Position numbers and translations under genes: made by a program
Notes under the pieces: generated by a model
The model's input: the letters and a program-made list of their open reading frames with translations, nothing else
The model's database searches: none
What the model was told of the DNA's origin: nothing
Shown here: piece by piece, positions 16,981 to 26,259 of the stretch
How positions within the stretch are numbered: position 1 is the first letter of the stretch
How the letters are laid out: each line of letters begins with the position of its first letter
Origin: an uncultured Eubacteriales bacterium
Lineage (GTDB): Bacteria; Bacillota; Clostridia; Oscillospirales; Acutalibacteraceae
Assembly: GCA_900316455.1 (NCBI GenBank)
Contig: ONCX01000012.1
Location: forward strand, 1 to 50,707
Direction of reading: 5' to 3'
DNA length: 50,707 bases

Positions 16981-17537
16981 TATTCATCATAAGCCAGTCG
17001 TCCGCTCTCGCCTATGAATATCTGCACGGCATTGGCAAGCGCCCTTGCCATCGCGTCAAAATTGTTTACAATCCAAGCGGCGTCCTCCGGATTGTCGTGG
17101 TAAGCGGTTTCCACCAGCACCGACGGGTAATTCGGGCGAAGCACCTCGCCGAGGAAATCCGTCGGGCGGACGTCCACGAGCTGCGGTTCGGGGTAGATTT
17201 TCCTGAATTCATCCGCAATGATGTTTGCGGCGCGACGGCTTTCGGGATCTGCCGGATTGTAATATATGTCGGGTCCGCGGAGCATTCCGGCGAACTGTTC
17301 GGGCGAGGAGTTGGAATGCAGCGCGAGATACAGGTCGTACGGCGGCGTGGAATTCGCCTGCTGAATGGACGTGCGCGCCGTCATATCCGGCGTGTTGCGG
17401 CTGTAATTAATACCCAGCCGGTCGAGATACGGCACAAGCGCGTCGGCGAGACGGTTCATGTTACGCTCCTCCGAACCGAGATTGTTGATATACTGGTTGT
17501 ATTCCTGCGTTGACGGACTCAGATAAATTCTTGCCAT
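16980..17537 (-). CDS. N-acetylmuramoyl-L-alanine amidase (Amidase_3 type)
   Basis: 185 residues from the ATG with GGAGG 8-9 nt upstream, reading MARIYLSPSTQEYN. It cleaves the bond between muramic acid and the peptide stem. Visible: ERNMNRLADALVPYLDRLGI with the second zinc ligand (Glu), YDLYLALHSNS with the third (His), and SVLVETAYHDN with the catalytic Glu. The first ligand, His in the usual DPGH, is replaced by YLSPS, as in a group of clostridial amidases I recognise by this opening. No signal peptide, so it probably acts in the mother cell or after lysis. Divergent from pgk. Confidence 0.85.
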   Translation of the reverse strand: MARIYLSPSTQEYNQYINNLGSEERNMNRLADALVPYLDRLGINYSRNTPDMTARTSIQQANSTPPYDLYLALHSNSSPEQFAGMLRGPDIYYNPADPESRRAANIIADEFRKIYPEPQLVDVRPTDFLGEVLRPNYPSVLVETAYHDNPEDAAWIVNNFDAMARALANAVQIFIGESGRLAYDE

Positions 17538-17683
17538 GTGTAAAACCTCCATTTGTTAAGCTCCATACCGCATTATATTCATCCGCGCCGCAAAGTGTTA
17601 CCGCATTGATTCAGCGGCTTCTCCGGCTTATATGTAAAATATGTAAAATAATCATAAAATCGGTGGTTTTGCCTTTTTTGCAC

Positions 17684-17712
17684 TTGAAATATCGCGGAAA
17701 ATGTAGTAAAAT
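17684..17712 (+). promoter_or_regulatory. Promoter of the pgk-tpiA-gpmI operon
   Basis: TTGAAA (17684-17689), a 17-nt spacer, then TAAAAT (17707-17712). The leader of about 125 nt is rich in GCGGC words; no riboswitch is recognised. Confidence 0.65.
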
Positions 17713-17845
17713 ATATCATAGATATGCGGCAATGCGGCAGGCTCCGTAATATGCGGCGGGTTCGTGCGGCGGCATTATCCAAAAAATCTGTAATCCATGC
17801 CCGCGGCGGCTGCCGTCGGCATTGAAACGAAAGGATGTATTACCC

Positions 17846-19111
17846 ATGAGTTCTCTTCTTAACAAAAAGAGCATCGACGATATCGATGTAAAAGGCAAGA
17901 AAGTTCTTGTTCGCTGCGACTTCAACGTACCGCTCAAGAACGGCGTTATCACCGACACCAACCGTCTGACCGCCGCTCTGCCCACTATCAAGAAGCTGAT
18001 CGCTGACGGCGGCAAAATCATTCTCTGCTCTCACCTCGGCAAGCCCAAGGGCGAACCCAAGCCGGAGCTTTCTCTCGCTCCCGTTGCCGCGAAGCTCACC
18101 GAGCTTTTAGGTCAGGAGGTCAAATTCGCCGCTGACAACGAAGTTGTAGGTCCCAACGCCAAGGCAGCTGTCGAGGCTATGAAGGACGGCGACGTTATCC
18201 TTCTGGAGAACACCCGCTACAGAAAAGAAGAGACCAAGAACGGCGAGGAATTCTCCAAAGAGCTTGCTTCTCTCTGCGACGTATTTGTAAACGACGCTTT
18301 CGGCACTGCTCACAGAGCGCACTGCTCCAATGTCGGCGTTGCAAGCATCGTTGACACAGCCGTTGTGGGTTACCTCATTCAGAAAGAGATCCAGTTCCTC
18401 GGCAATGCCGTTGAGAATCCTGTCCGTCCGTTCGTCGCTATCCTCGGCGGCGCAAAGGTTGCCGACAAGCTCAACGTCATCTCCAACCTGCTCGAAAAGT
18501 GCGACACTCTCATCATCGGCGGCGGCATGGCTTACACCTTCCTCAAGGCTCAGGGCAAGGAAGTCGGCAAGTCCCTCGTTGACGACAGCAAGATCGACTA
18601 CTGCAAGGAAATGATGGATAAGGCAGAGAAGCTCGGCAAGAAGCTGCTTCTCCCCATCGACACCACAATCACCAAGGACTTCCCGGATCCCATCGACGCT
18701 CCCATAGATGTAACAGTCGTGGATACCATTCCCGCCGACATGCAGGGTCTCGACATCGGAACCAAGACAGCCGAGCTTTACGCCGACGCTGTGAAGTCCG
18801 CAAAGACCGTCGTATGGAATGGACCTATGGGCGTATTTGAAAATCCGATACTCGCAAAGGGTACAATCGCGGTTGCAAAGGCTCTGGCTGAGACAGAAGC
18901 AACCACAATCATCGGCGGCGGCGATTCCGCTGCGGCTGTCAACAATCTCGGCTTCGGCGACAAGATGTCCCACATCTCCACCGGCGGCGGCGCTTCCCTT
19001 GAATTCCTCGAGGGCAAGCCTCAACGAGAAATAATAAAAAAAGAAAGCGGGGCTGATTCCGTGCAGGCTTTGGACTGCTTTTCCGGAGTCGGCTCCGTAT
19101 TGCTTATCTGA
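17846..19111 (+). CDS. pgk: Phosphoglycerate kinase with frameshifted, extended C-terminus
   Basis: 421 residues; the family usually has about 395-402. ATG 17846 (AAGGA 10 nt upstream) gives the normal [20 protein letters not shown] opening; [19 protein letters not shown] and the GGGDSAAA nucleotide-binding motif are intact. It transfers phosphate from 1,3-bisphosphoglycerate to ADP. After LEFLEGK the usual LPGVASLNEK-like ending is lost and 30 unrelated residues follow. The normal ending SLNEK-stop exists at 19018-19034 in another frame, so about 20 bp seem deleted between GCAAG repeats. First gene of a glycolytic operon. Confidence 0.92.
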   Translation: MSSLLNKKSIDDIDVKGKKVLVRCDFNVPLKNGVITDTNRLTAALPTIKKLIADGGKIILCSHLGKPKGEPKPELSLAPVAAKLTELLGQEVKFAADNEVVGPNAKAAVEAMKDGDVILLENTRYRKEETKNGEEFSKELASLCDVFVNDAFGTAHRAHCSNVGVASIVDTAVVGYLIQKEIQFLGNAVENPVRPFVAILGGAKVADKLNVISNLLEKCDTLIIGGGMAYTFLKAQGKEVGKSLVDDSKIDYCKEMMDKAEKLGKKLLLPIDTTITKDFPDPIDAPIDVTVVDTIPADMQGLDIGTKTAELYADAVKSAKTVVWNGPMGVFENPILAKGTIAVAKALAETEATTIIGGGDSAAAVNNLGFGDKMSHISTGGGASLEFLEGKPQREIIKKESGADSVQALDCFSGVGSVLLI

Positions 19112-19164
19112 ATTTTACAGATTCAGGTTCACATTAATAAACTGAAAGGGATTGACAAAATAAT

Positions 19165-19932
19165 ATGAACAAGACACTTCGCAAGGCTGTTATAGCCGGC
19201 AACTGGAAAATGAACAAGACCCCCGCTGAGACCACCGTACTCATCAACGAGATCGCTCCCCTTGTCAAGGACGCCGACTGCGACGTTCTGGTGTGCGTTC
19301 CCTACGTTGACCTTCAGAACGCTCTCGAAGCCACCAAAGGCACAAACATCAAGGTAGGCGCCGAGAACTGCCACTGGGCAAAGAGCGGCGCATTCACAGC
19401 CGAAATCAGCGCCGATATGCTCACCTCTATGGGCGTTCAGTACGTCATTATCGGACACAGCGAGCGCAGACAGTACTTCGGCGAGACCGACGCGACCGTA
19501 AATATGAGAACAAGAGCGGCGCTCGACGCGGGTATGACCGCAATCGTGTGCGTCGGCGAGACTCTTGACCAGCGCGAGGCAGGCGTGACCGAATCACTTG
19601 TCCGCGAGCAGACCACAAAGGCTCTCGAGGGCGTTACAGCCGGGGAGCTTGAAAGAATCATCATCGCATATGAACCCGTTTGGGCTATCGGCACAGGCAA
19701 GACCGCTACAGCGGAGCAGGCGAACGAGGTCTGCAAGATTATCCGCGACCTCATCGGCGAGCTTTACAGCGCCGAGGCAGCCGACAGAATCGTTATCCAG
19801 TACGGCGGATCCATGAACGACGGCAACGCCGTAGAGCTTCTCGACCAGCCCGACGTTGACGGCGGACTTATCGGCGGCGCTTCTCTCGTAGCGACCAAGT
19901 TTGCGGCAATCGTCGCGGCAGCCAGCAGATAA
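19165..19932 (+). CDS. tpiA: Triosephosphate isomerase
   Basis: 255 residues, standard length. NWKMNKT carries the substrate Asn/Lys, IGHSERR the electrophilic His, AYEPVWAIGTGKTA the catalytic Glu and flexible loop, and QYGGSMND the phosphate-binding loop. It interconverts dihydroxyacetone phosphate and glyceraldehyde 3-phosphate. GAAAGGG precedes the ATG; 53 bp after the extended pgk stop and 15 bp before gpmI. Confidence 0.97.
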   Translation: MNKTLRKAVIAGNWKMNKTPAETTVLINEIAPLVKDADCDVLVCVPYVDLQNALEATKGTNIKVGAENCHWAKSGAFTAEISADMLTSMGVQYVIIGHSERRQYFGETDATVNMRTRAALDAGMTAIVCVGETLDQREAGVTESLVREQTTKALEGVTAGELERIIIAYEPVWAIGTGKTATAEQANEVCKIIRDLIGELYSAEAADRIVIQYGGSMNDGNAVELLDQPDVDGGLIGGASLVATKFAAIVAAASR

Positions 19933-19947
19933 AGAAAGGATTCCGAT

Positions 19948-21483
19948 ATGAAAAAACCCCTTGTTCTTTGCATAATGGACGGCTACGGCATTAAGGACGT
20001 TTACGGAAACGCCATTGCAGCCGCAAGCAAGCCGAATCTTGACAAATTCTTTGCCGAGAACGCCTACACAACCATCGGCGCTTCCGGAATGGCTGTCGGA
20101 CTTCCCGACGGACAGATGGGAAACAGCGAAGTCGGTCACACCAACATGGGCGCGGGCAGAATAGTATATCAGGAGCTTACCAGAATCACCAAGTCCATAA
20201 AGGACGGCAATTTCTTTGACAACGAAGCCCTCAAGGGCGCTATGGAAAACTGCAAGGCAAACGGCAGCGCTCTGCACCTCATGGGACTTATGAGCGACGG
20301 CGGCGTTCACAGCCACATCACTCACCTTTACGCCATTGTCGAAATGGCAAAGAAGTACGGTCTCAGCGAGGTTTATGTGCATTGCTTCCTTGACGGGCGC
20401 GACGTTCCCCCCGCTTCCGGCGCGGATTACGTGGCGCAGCTCCGCGACAAACTGGCTGAAATCGGCGTGGGCAGAATTGCCACCGTCATGGGCAGATATT
20501 ACGCCATGGACAGAGACAACCGCTGGGAGCGCGTTGCCAAGGCATATGCCGCCATTGTATACGGAGAGGGCGTAAAGAATGCCGATCCGGTTGCCGCAAT
20601 CAAAGCCTCCTATGAGCAGATCGACGAGGAAGGCAAGAACATCACGGACGAATTCGTAATTCCCGTGGTCTGCACCGAGGGCGCGGGCATGAAAGCTAAC
20701 GATTCCGTAATCTTCTTCAATTTCCGTCCCGACCGCGCAAGGGAAATCACCCGCACGCTGGTTGACCCCGAATTCAAGGGCTTTGAGCGCAGGAACGGAA
20801 TGTTCCCGCTCTACTACGTCTGCATGACGCAGTACGACGCGACAATGCCAAACGTTCACATCGCATTCAAGCCGCAGTCGCTCAAGAATACCCTCGGCGA
20901 ATACATCTCCTCTCTCGGAATGACACAGCTCCGCATTGCCGAAACCGAGAAGTACGCGCATGTGACATTCTTCTTCAACGGCGGCGTGGAAAAGCAGTAT
21001 GAAGGCGAAGACAGAGTGCTTGTCAAATCGCCCGCTGTCGCGACATACGACCTCCAGCCGGAGATGAGCGCCTACGAGGTGCGCGATAAACTGGTGGAGC
21101 GCGTGCTTTCGGGCAAGTACGATATCATAATCGTCAATTTCGCTAACTGCGATATGGTTGGACACACCGGAATATTCGACGCGGCAAAAGCGGCTGTTGA
21201 GGCTGTGGATACCTGCGTGGGCGATCTGGTGGAGGCTGCCGTGAATAAGATGGGCGGCGTTGTAATGATAACCGCCGATCACGGAAATGCCGATCAGATG
21301 CTCGACGAAAACGGCGAACCGTTCACGGCACATTCGACGAATCCCGTTCCTTTCTGCGTTGTGGGTTATGAATGTAAGCTTCGCGAGGGCGGCTGTCTTG
21401 CAGACATAGCGCCTACGATGTTAGAGGTGCTGAAGATACCGCAGCCGGAGGAAATGACAGGAGTTTCTCTTATAGCAAAATAA
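19948..21483 (+). CDS. gpmI: 2,3-bisphosphoglycerate-independent phosphoglycerate mutase
   Basis: 511 residues, standard length for the Mn-dependent alkaline-phosphatase-fold enzyme converting 3- to 2-phosphoglycerate. CIMDGYG supplies the first metal Asp, GNSEVGH the phosphorylated Ser, [11 protein letters not shown] and [13 protein letters not shown] the substrate site, and NCDMVGHTG plus ITADHGNAD the second metal set. GAAAGGA precedes the ATG. Ends before a strong terminator, closing the glycolytic unit. Confidence 0.97.
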   Translation: MKKPLVLCIMDGYGIKDVYGNAIAAASKPNLDKFFAENAYTTIGASGMAVGLPDGQMGNSEVGHTNMGAGRIVYQELTRITKSIKDGNFFDNEALKGAMENCKANGSALHLMGLMSDGGVHSHITHLYAIVEMAKKYGLSEVYVHCFLDGRDVPPASGADYVAQLRDKLAEIGVGRIATVMGRYYAMDRDNRWERVAKAYAAIVYGEGVKNADPVAAIKASYEQIDEEGKNITDEFVIPVVCTEGAGMKANDSVIFFNFRPDRAREITRTLVDPEFKGFERRNGMFPLYYVCMTQYDATMPNVHIAFKPQSLKNTLGEYISSLGMTQLRIAETEKYAHVTFFFNGGVEKQYEGEDRVLVKSPAVATYDLQPEMSAYEVRDKLVERVLSGKYDIIIVNFANCDMVGHTGIFDAAKAAVEAVDTCVGDLVEAAVNKMGGVVMITADHGNADQMLDENGEPFTAHSTNPVPFCVVGYECKLREGGCLADIAPTMLEVLKIPQPEEMTGVSLIAK

Positions 21484-21552
21484 AAAGCAAGCGCGCAAAA
21501 AAAAACGCCCGAACCTGAAACGGTCAGGCAAACACCGAAAAAGTACGACCGC

Positions 21553-21605
21553 AAAAACCGGACAGACAGATTTCCAGAAGAAAACATGCCTGTCCGGTTT
21601 TTTTT
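21553..21605 (+). terminator. Terminator after gpmI
   Basis: AAAAACCGGACAG pairs with CTGTCCGGTTTTT across a 24-nt loop, with eight T. The HAD gene starts only 18 nt later. Confidence 0.88.
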
Positions 21606-21622
21606 AAGGAGCAACTAAAAAC

Positions 21623-22357
21623 ATGTATCAGAATTATATATTCGACCTCTACGGCACACTCGTTGACATCAACACCAACGAGGGCAAACCGTACCTCTGG
21701 AAGAAGGTTGCCGAGCTTTACGCCTATCACGGCGCACACTACACTCCAAAGGAATTCCGCGAGGGATATCTGCGGCTCTGCGGAGAACACACGCGGCGTC
21801 TCAGGGAAAAGAACGGCGCAAAGTACCCCGAAATTCAGCTGGAATATGTGTTCGACGACCTCTTCAAAGAAAAGGGCGTAGAGGTTTCAATGGATATAAT
21901 ACGCACTATAGGACAGACCTTCCGCGTAATATCAACCAAATTCCTCTGTCTGTACGACGGCGTTACAGACCTACTTGAATCCATACACGTGGCAGGAAGA
22001 AAAGTCTATCTGCTCTCCAACGCGCAGGAGATGTTCACGCGGCACGAGATGATAGCCCTCGGAATTTACGACAAATTCGACGGCATTGTATTTTCGTCCG
22101 ATGAAGGCTTGTGCAAGCCCGAAGAAAAATTCTTCCGCACGGTGGTGGAACGCTACAATCTGGACATTCGGCAGTCAATTATGATAGGCAATGACGCTGG
22201 AACTGATATTCTCGGCGCAAATACAATCGGTATGGATTCGCTCTACATTCATTCCGACATTTCGCCCATGCTCACCGACCCTACCGGCGCGGATATCCCG
22301 GCGACATACCGCGTGATGGACGGCGATTTTACAAAAATCAAGACGCTCATTCTCTGA
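21623..22357 (+). CDS. HAD-superfamily hydrolase (subfamily IA)
   Basis: 244 residues. The four HAD motifs are visible: nucleophile Asp8 in FDLYGTLVD, Ser in LLSNAQE, Lys in CKPEEKFF, and the acidic pair in MIGNDAGTDI. The second Asp of the usual DxDGT is Tyr here (DLYGT), as in L-2-haloacid dehalogenases and many clostridial homologues, so a simple phosphatase role is not certain. An AAGGAG site is 11 nt before ATG, directly after a terminator's T-run, so expression may depend on read-through or a promoter not recognised here. Substrate unknown. Confidence 0.85.
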   Translation: MYQNYIFDLYGTLVDINTNEGKPYLWKKVAELYAYHGAHYTPKEFREGYLRLCGEHTRRLREKNGAKYPEIQLEYVFDDLFKEKGVEVSMDIIRTIGQTFRVISTKFLCLYDGVTDLLESIHVAGRKVYLLSNAQEMFTRHEMIALGIYDKFDGIVFSSDEGLCKPEEKFFRTVVERYNLDIRQSIMIGNDAGTDILGANTIGMDSLYIHSDISPMLTDPTGADIPATYRVMDGDFTKIKTLIL

Positions 22358-22362
22358 TTAGT

Positions 22363-22410
22363 AAAAAACGGCAATCCGTAAGAATGCGAATTGCCGTTTA
22401 TTTATTTTTT
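22363..22410. terminator. Bidirectional terminator between convergent genes
   Basis: AAACGGCAAT (22366-22375) pairs with ATTGCCGTTT (22390-22399), with an A-run on the left and a T-run on the right. It serves the HAD gene and the minus-strand GH3 gene. Confidence 0.85.
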
Positions 22411-23923
22411 ATCCGACGGCGCTTTCGTCATCGTCCGACGGCGATTTTGTCGCCTGAGTGGTCGTAACAGTGGTAAATTCAGATAACGCGTCATCGGATT
22501 CTGTCGTGGATTCGTCACTTGAATCAAATCTCCGCTTGAACCGCAGGATTCTCCGCACGGAATCATTCACGCGCTCCATGGGAATTTCGCCCGAATTCAC
22601 CGCTTCAAGCACCGCGTTGTAATCCGAAACGGGATTATTCGGCGCGCAGAGAATATCAATTCCCGCGTTGACAGCCATCACGCAGACCTTGCCGCTGTCG
22701 CCGCCGCTGAAGTCGATTACCGCCTCCATCTCCAGACCGTCTGTTATCAGAAGCCCGTCAAAGCCCATTTTGCCGCGAATCATATTCACCACATCTGATG
22801 AAAGCGACGCGGGGTGATCGGGGTCAATTGAGCTGACAATGGTGTGAGTCAGCATAATGCCGTCCGCGCCCTCGCTTATCGCCGCCTCAAACGGCACGAG
22901 ATCATTTTCCTCCAGCTCGTAAAGGCTTTTTTCATTTACGTCAAGCCCTTTGTGAGTATCAGCCTCGCTGTTTCCGTAGCCCGGGAAGTGCTTGACGCAT
23001 GAGGCGACGGGCGTATTTTTCATCGTGCCTACAACCTTTGATACATATTCAGCCGTTTCCTCCGCGCCCATGCCGAACGCGCGCTTGTACATGAATCCCT
23101 TGGAGGACGTGCAGACGTCGGCGACCGGCGCCATATTCATATTTATTCCGAGCGAATCAAGAAGCTCGCACTTTTCGACGGTATCGGATATTATCAGATC
23201 AAAGCCGCCTTTTTTGTAAAGCTCCTGCGGCGAGAGGAATTTGCTCCTGCGAAGTCTGGTATTCCTGCTGACCCGAACCACCGTGCCGCCCTCCTCGTCA
23301 ACGGCAATTATCATTCTGCCGTCCGAGGACTGCTGAAGCTCTCCTATCATATTGCGGACTTTCTCGGCGGTCTTGCCCCTGAAATCGTCCGCAAACAGTA
23401 TCGCGCCGCCAGCGTGGGTCTGAGAAACAGTGTCGTTAAAGCTGCCCTTGCCGTTGTTCCGCACCATAAAAAGCTGCCCGACTTTTTGTTCCGTCGTCAT
23501 GGAATTCAGCCGCTCTTCAACCACGCGGGTCAGCTCGTCAACCGGCTCTTCCCGCGATTCCGGCGGATCGTAGCTTTCCGGCGATAAATTATCACTGTGC
23601 GAATCCTGTTCATTGATAATACTGTTGACATACATCTTTCCAAAAAGAACCGTCATTACCATTATTCCCAAGAAAATTATCATCAGCGCATACAATATTC
23701 CGGAGCTGACTCCTGTCCCGCCGCCGCTTCCGCGATCCGGAACGCTGCCTCCCCTGAATTTATCGTTTTTGCCCTGCCCGGGATTGCCGTAATAATAGTC
23801 GTAATTGCTGAAATCGCCTAATCTCCTGCGGCTGCCGGATTTATCGTAATAGTCGTAATCGTTGTATCCGTCGTAATCGTCGTAATCGTCGTAATCGTCC
23901 GTATACCAAGATTTTCTGCTCAT
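22409..23923 (-). CDS. Membrane-anchored GH3 beta-N-acetylhexosaminidase (NagZ-like)
   Basis: 504 residues. A cytosolic, very acidic Asp/Tyr-repeat N-terminus (about 1-30, encoded by reiterated GATTACGAC-type units), a transmembrane helix about 75-97, a Glu/Ser linker, then the GH3 TIM barrel. KHFPGYGNSEADTHKGL carries the phosphate-site motif and the Asp-His acid/base dyad typical of NagZ; LLITDGLEMEAV holds the nucleophile Asp. NagZ-type enzymes release GlcNAc from muropeptides. The membrane anchor suggests extracellular wall turnover. First residues MSRKSWYTDDYDD; four bases upstream of it lies the end of pyrF, so it probably belongs to the pyr transcript. Confidence 0.85.
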   Translation of the reverse strand: MSRKSWYTDDYDDYDDYDGYNDYDYYDKSGSRRRLGDFSNYDYYYGNPGQGKNDKFRGGSVPDRGSGGGTGVSSGILYALMIIFLGIMVMTVLFGKMYVNSIINEQDSHSDNLSPESYDPPESREEPVDELTRVVEERLNSMTTEQKVGQLFMVRNNGKGSFNDTVSQTHAGGAILFADDFRGKTAEKVRNMIGELQQSSDGRMIIAVDEEGGTVVRVSRNTRLRRSKFLSPQELYKKGGFDLIISDTVEKCELLDSLGINMNMAPVADVCTSSKGFMYKRAFGMGAEETAEYVSKVVGTMKNTPVASCVKHFPGYGNSEADTHKGLDVNEKSLYELEENDLVPFEAAISEGADGIMLTHTIVSSIDPDHPASLSSDVVNMIRGKMGFDGLLITDGLEMEAVIDFSGGDSGKVCVMAVNAGIDILCAPNNPVSDYNAVLEAVNSGEIPMERVNDSVRRILRFKRRFDSSDESTTESDDALSEFTTVTTTQATKSPSDDDESAVG

Positions 23924-23927
23924 TTTT

Positions 23928-24848
23928 TTATCGGATTGCGCCGTTGATGTCGTCCTTCATGCGAAGCGCCTCACGCCGCGCCGCGCCTGCGAAGTCGGCT
24001 TCGTCACAGCCTTCCTTCTTGTAGGCGCACATTATTGCGCGTGACGAATTTACAACCGCGCCGAGTCCCTCCTTATTGAACGCTCCAGCCAAGCCCTTTG
24101 CGCCGCCGCCCTGTGCGCCGTACCCAGGCACAAGGAAGAAAATCGACGGGTGCGCCTTGCGAAGCTCGGTGAGCTGTTCGGGATAAGTCGCGCCTACCAC
24201 CGCGCCAACGCCTGTGAAACCGTATTTGCCCGGAAGCTCTCTTCCCCATTCGTCGCACATGCACGCCATTCTGCCGTAAATGCTCTCTCCGCCCTCAAGA
24301 GGAAGATTCTGAAGCTCGCCGGAGGATTTGTTCGAGGTCTTGACAAGCACGAAAATTCCCTTGTCCAGCGCCGCGCATACCTTGAGAAGCGGATCAATGC
24401 CGTCGGTTCCGAGGTAGCCGTTGACCGTGAGCGCGTCCGCGCCGAACGCGGCGATCTGCTCGCCGTCAATGTCGGTAATTCCAAGATGACCTGCGGCATA
24501 TGCCTCCATTGTCGCTCCTATGTCGTTCCGCTTGCCGTCGGTAATCACATACATGCCCTTTGACTTAGCGTATTCCACCGTGCGTGCGAAGGTTCTGACG
24601 CCCTGCCAGCCGTACATTTCATAATAAGCCATCTGTGGCTTGACTGCGGGAACGATATCGCACAGCGCGTCGATGAGTCCCGTGTTGAATTCATAAAGCG
24701 CCTCTGCCGCGCCTTCGAGAGTCCTGCCGTACTTTTCAAAGCACCTTGTCCTGATGTACTGCGGAACATAATCGAGCTTGGGATCAAGTCCGGCTACAGT
24801 CGGATTTTTCATTTCGATAATTTTTTCAATAAGAGGATTGAATGACAT
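23928..24848 (-). CDS. pyrF: Orotidine 5'-phosphate decarboxylase (long type)
   Basis: 306 residues from the ATG that follows AAAGGAAAAAATAAAA; the open frame continues 50 codons upstream without a start signal. VAGLDPKLDYVP carries the first active-site Asp, and ITDGKRNDIG the Lys/Asp group that decarboxylates OMP to UMP, the final de novo pyrimidine step. The length matches type 2 PyrF. It follows pyrC by 35 bp on the same strand; pyrK and pyrD lie in a separate plus-strand operon at 31.9 kb. Confidence 0.95.
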   Translation of the reverse strand: MSFNPLIEKIIEMKNPTVAGLDPKLDYVPQYIRTRCFEKYGRTLEGAAEALYEFNTGLIDALCDIVPAVKPQMAYYEMYGWQGVRTFARTVEYAKSKGMYVITDGKRNDIGATMEAYAAGHLGITDIDGEQIAAFGADALTVNGYLGTDGIDPLLKVCAALDKGIFVLVKTSNKSSGELQNLPLEGGESIYGRMACMCDEWGRELPGKYGFTGVGAVVGATYPEQLTELRKAHPSIFFLVPGYGAQGGGAKGLAGAFNKEGLGAVVNSSRAIMCAYKKEGCDEADFAGAARREALRMKDDINGAIR

Positions 24849-24883
24849 TTTTATTTTTTCCTTTCTTTTATTAATATGACATA

Positions 24884-26137
24884 TCAGAAAATTCTTTTGC
24901 CGCCGCAGAATGTCGCCTTGACCTTTCCCGTCAGCTCTTCGCCCTTGAATACAGCGTTCCTCGACCTGCCGTGAAGATTTTCCGGTTTCACAATCCACTT
25001 TTCATTCAGATCGACAATCGCAAAATCAGCCGGTGCGCCTACCCTGATTTCGCCGCCGGATATCTTCATTATTCTCGCAGGATTGAGCGACGTGAGCCTC
25101 ACTATCTCATTCAGCGTCAGCCTATCCCGCATGAACGTAAGCACAGCCGCCAGCGACGTCTCCATTCCCACAACGCCGTTCGGAGCCTTGACAAAATCCG
25201 CCTTTTCCTCCGGCGAATGCGGCGCGTGATCTGTGGCTATCGCGTCGATAGTGCCATCGAGCAGACCTTCGATTACCGCGAGTCTGTCCTCCTCCTCACG
25301 CAGCGGCGGATTCATGCGGTAATCCGCGTCGCGTCCCAGAACCTTCCCGCTCGTATACGCAAAATAATGCGGAGCCGTCTCGCAGGTGACGCTTACGCCC
25401 CGCGCCTTCGCCCGACGTATAATTTCAATGGACTCCTTCGTGCTGACGTGGCAAATATGCACAGGCGCGTCTATGCTTTCCGCAAGCCTTACCGTGCGTT
25501 CGATATCCCCGTACTCCGACGACGAGGACATTCCCTTTACTCCCAGAAGCTCGGAAGCCCTGCCCGCATTAACCTTGCCGCCAGCCGCCTGAGTCAGATC
25601 CTCGCAGTGGCATAGCACTGGCAGACCAAGCCTTTTGCCCTCTTCAAGCGCTTTCAGAAGCATCGCGTCGCTTTCCACAGGTCTGCCGTCGTCCGAAATC
25701 GCCGCGGCTCCAGCGTTTTTCAGCGTTTCGTAATCGCAGCATTCACCGCCCGAAAGCCCTCGCGTAATAGCCGCCGCGGGATAAACGCGGATTCCTGCCG
25801 CACTCGATTTTTCAATAATATATTTCACCGTTTCGGGCGAATCGACTGCCGGATTTGTATTCGGCATACACACCAGCGACGTCACACCGCCCGCTGCCGC
25901 AGCCGCGCAGCCCGATATAATATCCTCCTTGTGAGTCTGACCCGGGTCGCGCAGATGAACATGCATATCCACAAGTCCGGGAATCACATGAAGTCCCGCA
26001 GCCCCGATAATCTGATCCTCTCCGGAAGCGTCGGCAGTTCCGCCAACCTGAGCGAACACCCCGCCGCTTATCACAATGTCTCCGGTAATAATTTTATCCG
26101 GATTGACAATTGTGGCATTTTTAATTATCACAGCCAT
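24884..26137 (-). CDS. pyrC: Dihydroorotase
   Basis: 417 residues, class I type. MHVHLRDPGQTHKED carries the first metal His pair and the substrate Arg; CHCEDL, ICHVSTKES and ATDHAPHS supply further metal ligands and the catalytic Asp. It cyclises carbamoyl-aspartate to dihydroorotate. Preceded on its strand by a 120-bp leader with alternative hairpins that may mask the ribosome site, and by the metallophosphoesterase-like gene. Confidence 0.96.
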   Translation of the reverse strand: MAVIIKNATIVNPDKIITGDIVISGGVFAQVGGTADASGEDQIIGAAGLHVIPGLVDMHVHLRDPGQTHKEDIISGCAAAAAGGVTSLVCMPNTNPAVDSPETVKYIIEKSSAAGIRVYPAAAITRGLSGGECCDYETLKNAGAAAISDDGRPVESDAMLLKALEEGKRLGLPVLCHCEDLTQAAGGKVNAGRASELLGVKGMSSSSEYGDIERTVRLAESIDAPVHICHVSTKESIEIIRRAKARGVSVTCETAPHYFAYTSGKVLGRDADYRMNPPLREEEDRLAVIEGLLDGTIDAIATDHAPHSPEEKADFVKAPNGVVGMETSLAAVLTFMRDRLTLNEIVRLTSLNPARIMKISGGEIRVGAPADFAIVDLNEKWIVKPENLHGRSRNAVFKGEELTGKVKATFCGGKRIF

Positions 26138-26149
26138 AAATTTACAACA

Positions 26150-26252
26150 ACCGCCTTTCCTTATTCTGTGACATAGCAGACAAAAAGGCGGATAAACCGA
26201 CTATGACGGCAAACAAGGCGTTGAACCGCTGCCGACATGACGTAAATCCGCC
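26150..26252 (-). promoter_or_regulatory. Possible RNA switch in the pyrC leader
   Basis: Three mutually complementary segments, in minus-strand order: GGCGGAT (26252-26246), ATCCGCCTTTTT (26193-26182), and AAAGGCGGT (26158-26150). The middle one can pair with the first (terminator-like, followed by T5) or with the third, which lies next to the AAGGAAAGG ribosome region. The layout resembles an attenuator. No PyrR-type anti-terminator consensus was recognised, so the ligand is unknown; a plain terminator of the upstream gene is an alternative. Confidence 0.4.
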
Positions 26253-26259
26253 GTTGTGA

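Noticed and set aside
19594-21333. Minus-strand frame of 579 codons
   Set aside because: Shadow of gpmI and tpiA caused by strong codon bias; composition (Val/His/Cys-rich) is not protein-like.
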